A DNA stretch of 64,000 nucleotides from UBA2645 sp044360285 (GTDB lineage: Bacteria > Pseudomonadota > Alphaproteobacteria > Rickettsiales > UBA1997), in the NCBI GenBank assembly GCA_044360285.1, contig JBIKKP010000001.1, positions 1-64,000 on the forward strand. The letters are read 5' to 3'. Below, in pieces: positions 59,162 to 64,000 of the stretch. Position numbers and translations under genes: made by a program. Numbering within the stretch: the first letter of the stretch is position 1; each line of letters starts with the position of its first letter. The notes beneath the pieces are model-generated. The model was not told the origin of the DNA. It made no database searches and was given only the letters and a program-made list of their open reading frames with translations.

Positions 59162-60322
59162 CTAAACCAACTTCTTCAGCTTCTCAGCCAAATCAGTTTT
59201 TTCCCAAGAAAATCCGCCGTCAGCCTCGGGGTTGCGACCAAAGTGGCCGTAGGTTGCAGTGCGTTTGTAAATTGGACGATTTAGTTGCAAATGCGTACGA
59301 ATTCCGCGTGGGCTGAGGTCAACAAGATTGTCGATAATTTTTACCAATTCTTCGCCATGAACAATTCCGGTTCCGTGACTATCTACGTAAAGTGAAAGCG
59401 GTTTTGAAACGCCAATTGCGTAAGAAATTTGAATTGTGCAACGCTTAGCCAAACCAGCCGCCACAACGTTTTTCGCCAAATAGCGCGCCATGTATGCAGC
59501 AGAACGATCAACTTTTGTTGGATCTTTTCCAGAGAAAGCACCGCCGCCGTGTGGAGCTGCACCGCCGTAAGTATCAACGATGATTTTACGACCAGTTAAA
59601 CCAGCGTCACCATCAGGTCCGCCAATCACAAATTTTCCAGTTGGATTAACTAAGAATTTTTCTTCTTTGCACATCCAGCCATTTGGCAATGACTTCTCAA
59701 CATAAGGCCTGATTGCATCGCGAACCTGTTGTTGCGTCATGCCTTCTTTGTGTTGGATCGACACCAAAACAGTTTCAGCGTGAGTTGGAACGCCATCAAC
59801 ATAATGCAAAGTCACTTGGCTTTTTGCATCAGGGCCAATGTCGCGAAGTGCACCAGACCTGGTTGCGTCCATGATGTTGTGTAAAATTCTGTGCGCATAA
59901 TAAATTGCTGCCGGCATTAAAACTTCGGTTTCGTTGCAGGCATAGCCAAACATAATTCCTTGGTCTCCCGCGCCTTCATCTTTAGAACCAACTGCATCAA
60001 CACCAACTGCAATGTCAGCAGATTGACCATGGATCAAGTTAGTGATTTCAAGATTTTTCCAGTGAAAGCCGTCTTGCTCATAGCCAATTTCTTTGACGGT
60101 ATTTCGGATGATATTTTCAACTTCCACTTTTGAAATTTCTGGCGCACGAATTTCGCCACCAATCACAACACGGTTAGTGGTTGCAAAAGTTTCAATTGCT
60201 AAGCGCGAGTAAGGGTCTTTGGCAAGATAGGCGTCAACTAAACTGTCAGAAATTTGGTCGCAGATTTTGTCAGGATGACCTTCGGAAACTGATTCCGAAG
60301 TGAATAAAAAGTTTTTTGGCAT
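59162..60322 (-). CDS. metK: S-adenosylmethionine synthetase
   Basis: MetK makes SAM from methionine and ATP. The 386 residues contain FTSESVSEGHPDKICDQISD near residue 6, GAGDQGIMFGYACNE near 116 (the family signature), KFVIGGPDGDAGLTGRKIIVDTYGG near 232 in short pieces, and GGGAFSGKDPTKVDRSAAYM near 256 with the P-loop. It shows this organism makes SAM itself, unlike Rickettsia species that import it. It is 52 bases downstream of the broken outer-membrane protein gene; a SAM riboswitch could not be seen in that space. Confidence 0.97.
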   Translation of the reverse strand: MPKNFLFTSESVSEGHPDKICDQISDSLVDAYLAKDPYSRLAIETFATTNRVVIGGEIRAPEISKVEVENIIRNTVKEIGYEQDGFHWKNLEITNLIHGQSADIAVGVDAVGSKDEGAGDQGIMFGYACNETEVLMPAAIYYAHRILHNIMDATRSGALRDIGPDAKSQVTLHYVDGVPTHAETVLVSIQHKEGMTQQQVRDAIRPYVEKSLPNGWMCKEEKFLVNPTGKFVIGGPDGDAGLTGRKIIVDTYGGAAPHGGGAFSGKDPTKVDRSAAYMARYLAKNVVAAGLAKRCTIQISYAIGVSKPLSLYVDSHGTGIVHGEELVKIIDNLVDLSPRGIRTHLQLNRPIYKRTATYGHFGRNPEADGGFSWEKTDLAEKLKKLV

Positions 60323-60374
60323 AGCGCAAAAAATTTAAATTTTCGGAAGGCTTTCCAAAGAAAATGCAGAATTT

Positions 60375-61089
60375 TTAGAATCTTTTTAGATATCCAAAGC
60401 GAACTGTCGAATAGTGCGAATCAAGTCCAGCAAGCTTCCCACTATATTTTTGAAAGGAGAAGCGAATCGCATCATCAGAGTTTTTAAAATGCTTAATTTG
60501 AAATCCAAGCCCGTAAATCCCTGTTGTTTCATGGTTTTTTTGGGCGATTAATGAACCATTTGACTTAACATAGCTTGTGCGGCTTCTCACATCTGCAGCG
60601 CCAATTTCAGCAAAAAGCTCGAAGAGATTTTTTTCAACTGGCATAAAAAATAACGCCGAAAAATTCACGTGATCCATTTTAAAAATAGCGCGTCGAGCCA
60701 GTGGTCCGGCATCTTGAAAGGCTATGTTATCAAGCTCAGTTTGTGCCCAATTCCACTGCAAACCAAGATAATCGTGAATGCGGAAATGTTGACCCAAAGC
60801 AATGTTTTCAATGTCGCGCAGCTGGCTGAAAATATCGTGCGAAGTTTTGAAATCTACATTCGGCCCGCCGCCTGTAATCACCGGAGCGCTATATTCAAAG
60901 GTGAAATAACTTTTTAGATAAAGTTTTGATTTAGATAAAGTTTTGACCACGGATTGGTAGTAATCGAGCTAACATTACCCGCTCCATTATTTGATGATCC
61001 ACCAGCTGGCGGTGTGTTGTAAGGCCATTCCTGACTGAAAGCTGATTGCGAGAACAGTAAAAATGCGGCGGCTAAAAATTTTTTCATAA
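60375..61089 (-). pseudogene. outer-membrane beta-barrel protein, disrupted twice in its first 60 codons
   Basis: On the minus strand an AGGAG site at 61099-61095 precedes an ATG at 61089, but A8 directly follows it, and the frame then stops at TAG (with A9 it would read KFLAAAFLLFSQSAFSQEWP, a signal peptide). In that signal-peptide frame the sequence continues to NPWSKLYL. There a 17-bp tandem duplication (60913-60946) shifts the frame again and a stop follows. From 60950 the third frame is open to 60375: SYFTFEYSAPVITGGG onward, 190 residues of alternating beta-strand pattern ending in RFGYLKRF, a terminal Phe as in outer-membrane barrels. Removing 17 bases and adding one A restores a single 232-codon protein. 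It is a broken gene, or one whose expression switches. Confidence 0.8.
60913..60946. repeat. 17-bp tandem duplication inside the outer-membrane protein gene
   Basis: Two identical 17-base units tttagataaagttttga occupy 60913-60929 and 60930-60946. As 17 is not a multiple of three, the extra copy shifts the frame. On the minus strand each reads TCAAAACTTTATCTAAA. Confidence 0.97.
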
Positions 61090-61102
61090 ATCTCCTGAGT
61101 TA

Positions 61103-61133
61103 GTCATGCCGAAACTGTCGAAGCATGACTATA
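61103..61133. terminator. stem-loop between gltX and the outer-membrane protein gene
   Basis: TAGTCATGC and GCATGACTA form a 9-bp stem around a 13-base loop that itself can pair (CGA/TCG). A T run follows on the plus strand but not on the minus strand where gltX ends, so its role as a gltX terminator is doubtful. The arm GTCATGC is only loosely like the palindromic element. Confidence 0.4.
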
Positions 61134-61137
61134 TTTT

Positions 61138-62529
61138 TTAATTTATTGCCGACTCAATTCGTCTTAGAACCTCGGCTTTTCCAAGAATCTCCACTACATC
61201 AAAAATTCCGCCAGCAGAAGATTTGGAGAATGTCAAAACCAGACGAAGTGCTGGTCCAAAATCTTTAATTTTTAGATTTTTTGTAGCAGCAAATTCGTTG
61301 AAAAAGTTTTTAATTCCATCGTGACTCCAATCTTCTAAAGCAGACATCTGCAAGGATAAATCGCTAAGCAGAAATTTTTTTTCAGCGACGTCTTTTTGCT
61401 CAACTTCATCAAAATTTGCCGCGGCGTTATCCAAATAAATCGCCAGATTTTTTTCCAAATCACCAAGTAACTCCGCGCGTTCTTTGACAAATTTTAGCGC
61501 CAGTTTTAGACGACTTCTTTCAACATCTTGCAAGTTTTTCCAACTTTCGTTTCGCTCATAAAGTAGCGCTAACAGCTGGTCCTCTGGTTTTTCTTTGATG
61601 TAATTTTTATTGACGAAAGCAAGTTTCATAAAATCAAAACGCGACGGCGAGCGACCAACTTTTTCTAAAGAAAACCACTCACGCGCTTGTGCATCAGAAA
61701 TAATTTCGGCATCGCCATGTGACCAACCAAGGCGCAGCAAATAATTGCGCATTGCTTCTGGCAGATAGCCCGCTTGCTTGTAATCAATTACCGAAGTTGC
61801 GCCGTGACGCTTCGACATTTTTGCGCCGTCAGATCCGTGAATCAGCGGAATATGTGCGAATTTTGGCACGTTCCACGACATTGCATCGAAAATTACTTTT
61901 TGGCGGAAGGCGTTGTTTAAGTGGTCGTCACCACGAATTATGTGCGTAATTTCCATATCATGATCATCAACTACAACCGCCAGCATGTAAGTTGGAGAGC
62001 CATCAGAGCGCAACATCACCAAATCATCAAGTTCAGAATTTTTTACCCTCACCTCACCTTGCACCAAATCGTTAATTACCGTTTCGCCCTCAAGCGGCGC
62101 TTTAATTCGAACCACCGGTTTTACCGATGAACTTTGCGAATTTATTTTGTCGCGCCACGGACTTTTAAAACGAAAAACCTGATTTTTTTTCTCAGCCATC
62201 TCGCGCATTTCGGCAAGTTCTTCGGCGGAAGTGTAGCACAAATAAGCCTGATTTTTTTCGAGCAATTTTTGTGCAACTTCCCTGTGACGCGCAAGATTTT
62301 TTGACTGCAAAACAAAATTGTCATCATGCTTCAAGCCAAGCCAATCAAGGCCCTGCAAAATTGCGTTGATTGCTTCTGCGGTCGATCTTTTTTCATCAGT
62401 GTCTTCGATACGCAGCAAAAATTTTCCGTTATTTTTTTTAGCAAAAAGATAATTGAACAAAGCAGTTCGTGCCCCGCCAATGTGCAAATAGCCGGTTGGC
62501 GATGGAGCAAAACGGGTGATGATAGACAT
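61138..62529 (-). CDS. gltX: glutamyl-tRNA synthetase
   Basis: GltX charges tRNA(Glu), and in GatCAB organisms also tRNA(Gln). The 463 residues have the class I HIGH motif FAPSPTGYLHIGGARTALFN near residue 7 and the KMSKS-type motif SDGAKMSKRHG near 231. GRSPSRFDFMKLAFVNKNYI near 284 is the conserved segment before the anticodon-binding part. Rickettsiales often have two gltX copies; only one is visible. It is divergent from the PilB-type gene, with about 100 bases between them in which I see no clear promoter. Confidence 0.96.
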   Translation of the reverse strand: MSIITRFAPSPTGYLHIGGARTALFNYLFAKKNNGKFLLRIEDTDEKRSTAEAINAILQGLDWLGLKHDDNFVLQSKNLARHREVAQKLLEKNQAYLCYTSAEELAEMREMAEKKNQVFRFKSPWRDKINSQSSSVKPVVRIKAPLEGETVINDLVQGEVRVKNSELDDLVMLRSDGSPTYMLAVVVDDHDMEITHIIRGDDHLNNAFRQKVIFDAMSWNVPKFAHIPLIHGSDGAKMSKRHGATSVIDYKQAGYLPEAMRNYLLRLGWSHGDAEIISDAQAREWFSLEKVGRSPSRFDFMKLAFVNKNYIKEKPEDQLLALLYERNESWKNLQDVERSRLKLALKFVKERAELLGDLEKNLAIYLDNAAANFDEVEQKDVAEKKFLLSDLSLQMSALEDWSHDGIKNFFNEFAATKNLKIKDFGPALRLVLTFSKSSAGGIFDVVEILGKAEVLRRIESAIN

Positions 62530-62631
62530 TGTCGTGAGAAATTTTTTGGATTAAATTGACTTAGCTTTCGAAAGATTTGAAAAAAATTTCTTAAAAGAAT
62601 TCATCTTTAATTTCCAACTAAAGCCAGATAA

Positions 62632-64000
62632 ATGCCAGCTCCAGTAAATATAACAGATATCGGTGCGCGCCTAATTGAGAAAAAGGTAATTTCTGAAGAT
62701 CAGCTGTCGATTGTCCTAAAAGAACAAACGCGGCTCAAGGGCGCAAAGACCGTCGGTGCACTTTTGGTGGAAATGGGTTTTATCTCGGAAGGCGCTCTGG
62801 GAGAGATTCTAAACGAATCAAGCGGCATTAAAAAGTTCGACATAAAAAGCGCAATCATTGATGCCAAGCTGGTTAAAAAAATTCCAAAAGAGTTTGCGCT
62901 GCACAATAAAGTAATCCCGGTTTCATATTCGCAAGGCGTTATCAACGTTGGCATGAACGATGTTTTTGACATCGTTGCTGTTGACCAAGTTCGTAAATTT
63001 TTCCCGCCAAATTTCCACATCAATCCGGTTTATATTCCAGAAGCCGATATCATTCAGGCAATCGACCAGTACTATGGCTATGAGATGTCGATTGAAGGGA
63101 TTTTAAAAGAGATTGAGAGCGGAAATAACAAAAACATTAACGACGAAACACAGCTACGCGGCGACTATAAAAGTCCGATGGTGCGTTTGCTTGATGCAAT
63201 TCTAAGCGACGCCGTGCACCGCAGCGCTTCCGACTTACACTTTGAGCCAGAGGGTTTGTTTTTGCGTATCCGCTATCGTATTGACGGAAAAATGGTGCAG
63301 ATTCGCAGCATCCACAAAGATTATTGGTCAGCAATTGCAGTTCGTATTAAAATTCTTGCCGGCATGAACATTGCCGAAAGCCGAAAGCCGCAAGATGGAC
63401 ACATCAACACTGAAATCTTGGGCCGTAAAATTGACTTTCGTGTGTCAACGCAACCAACAATTAACGGCGAAAATATCGTCATGCGTATTTTGGACGAAAA
63501 GCAGTCCATCCTTTCACTTGATAAGCTTGGCATGTCTGAACACAGCATTTCGCTAGTGAAAAAAGTTGTACAGCGTCCGGAGGGCGTAATCATTCTGACT
63601 GGTCCAACTGGTTCTGGTAAAACCACTACGCTTTACACGGTTTTAAACTACATCAACTCGATTGATAAAAACATCATGACCTTGGAAGACCCAGTGGAAT
63701 ATCACATTCCGCTGATTCGCCAGACTAACATCAAATCCGACAGCGGCATGGATTTTGCTTCGGGAATTAAAGCAATTTTACGTCAAGACCCTGACGTGAT
63801 TCTTGTTGGCGAGATTCGCGACAAAGACACCGCGGTCACCGCAATTCAAGCGGCGATGACTGGTCACCAAGTTTATACTTCGCTGCACACTAACGACGCT
63901 CTTGGCGCAATTCCACGTTTGATGAATATCGGCGTGCCAACTTACCTAATGTCTGGATCGTTGATTTGCGTGGTTGCTCAACGTTTAGCACGAAAACTTT
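62632..64000 (+). CDS. PilB/GspE-type secretion ATPase, N-terminal part, runs off window
   Basis: The gene starts at ATG 62632 (MPAPVNITDIGARLIEKK) and leaves the window at 64000 with no stop, so about 456 codons are seen. The N-terminal GspE/PilB domain has VISEDQLSIVLKEQ and LGEILNESSGI. The core has DAVHRSASDLHFEP near residue 196, then the Walker A GPTGSGKTTTLY near 324-335, the Asp box ILRQDPDVILVGEIRD near 382 (Walker B) and the His box AAMTGHQVYTSLHTNDA near 406. PilB powers pilus extension; GspE powers type II secretion; the tail with a zinc finger is not visible, so I cannot choose. Confidence 0.92.
   Translation, partial: MPAPVNITDIGARLIEKKVISEDQLSIVLKEQTRLKGAKTVGALLVEMGFISEGALGEILNESSGIKKFDIKSAIIDAKLVKKIPKEFALHNKVIPVSYSQGVINVGMNDVFDIVAVDQVRKFFPPNFHINPVYIPEADIIQAIDQYYGYEMSIEGILKEIESGNNKNINDETQLRGDYKSPMVRLLDAILSDAVHRSASDLHFEPEGLFLRIRYRIDGKMVQIRSIHKDYWSAIAVRIKILAGMNIAESRKPQDGHINTEILGRKIDFRVSTQPTINGENIVMRILDEKQSILSLDKLGMSEHSISLVKKVVQRPEGVIILTGPTGSGKTTTLYTVLNYINSIDKNIMTLEDPVEYHIPLIRQTNIKSDSGMDFASGIKAILRQDPDVILVGEIRDKDTAVTAIQAAMTGHQVYTSLHTNDALGAIPRLMNIGVPTYLMSGSLICVVAQRLARKL

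Noticed and set aside
60323..60374. SAM riboswitch upstream of metK
   Set aside because: Only 52 bases and a tiny GGAA/TTCC hairpin; no SAM-II or SAM/SAH core can be seen.

Overview
The window looks like chromosome from a host-associated alphaproteobacterium, most like Rickettsiales or a similar lineage, at moderate-to-low GC. Evidence for the class: a circularly permuted two-piece tmRNA gene on the minus strand (about 20530-20995), an alpha-type SspB adaptor next to it, 5-aminolevulinate synthase (C4 haem route), PdhA/PdhB as separate short subunits, and a TlyC-type protein. Evidence for host association: an orphan VirB2-type pilin of a type IV secretion system, and at least three unfamiliar proteins with eukaryote-facing domains (a clan CE Ulp1-like cysteine protease, a metzincin metalloprotease with a C-terminal membrane anchor, and a stand-alone J-domain protein). 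Unlike classical Rickettsia it keeps leuA, panD and murein synthesis genes, so its metabolism is only partly reduced. The genus cannot be fixed from the sequence alone.

Layout. 1-9.2 kb (minus strand): a truncated S66 LD-carboxypeptidase, panD, acsA, waaA, a ubiquinone-type hydroxylase, a BRO-N protein whose C-terminus is made by an inserted palindromic repeat, fumC, tpiA, rnd. 9.2-13.8 kb: the 1081-residue Ulp1-like protein, then divergently pal and a 235-residue unknown. 13.9-20.5 kb (minus): a GltD/PyrK fusion flavoprotein, murE, pyrF, plsY, sspB. 20.5-21.1 kb: split tmRNA. 21.1-31.4 kb: tgt, a thioredoxin-like protein (+), rpmB, virB2, murB, trmB, rpiB, rpsI-rplM, a GNAT acetyltransferase, tlyC-ybeY-hemH-znuB. 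31.4-39 kb (plus): pdhA-pdhB-ftsB-like-lipid kinase, then dnaG-rpoD. 39-47.3 kb (mostly minus): hda, gatC, ruvX (+), the metzincin, hemA, an EamA transporter, a Pif1-type helicase, a DsbA-like protein. 47.4-49.8 kb (plus): rnhB-tsaC-FKBP-like-yciB. 49.8-53.2 kb (minus): leuA-mreB-mreC. 53.3-57.8 kb (plus): second S66 peptidase, a repeat cluster, a solitary nuoD, the J-domain protein, rpmJ, hemC. 57.8-62.5 kb (minus): rluC, crcB, metK, a broken outer-membrane protein gene, gltX. The window ends in a PilB/GspE-type ATPase gene.

The genes fall into a few working groups. Haem synthesis is spread over hemA, hemC and hemH. Envelope growth is represented by murB, murE, waaA, pal, plsY, mreBC and two LD-carboxypeptidases. 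The trans-translation pair ssrA/sspB is adjacent. Secretion and host contact are suggested by virB2, the PilB-type ATPase and the candidate effectors. A dispersed palindromic repeat of about 94 bp occurs three times complete and once shortened, with side hairpins that change sequence but keep their pairing. The outer-membrane protein gene at 60375-61089 carries two separate frame-breaking repeats (an A8 tract right after ATG and a 17-bp tandem duplication), so it is either a fresh pseudogene or a phase-variable locus.

The only stretch over 300 bases without a protein gene is 20506-21085, which is filled by the tmRNA gene, its promoter and terminators.
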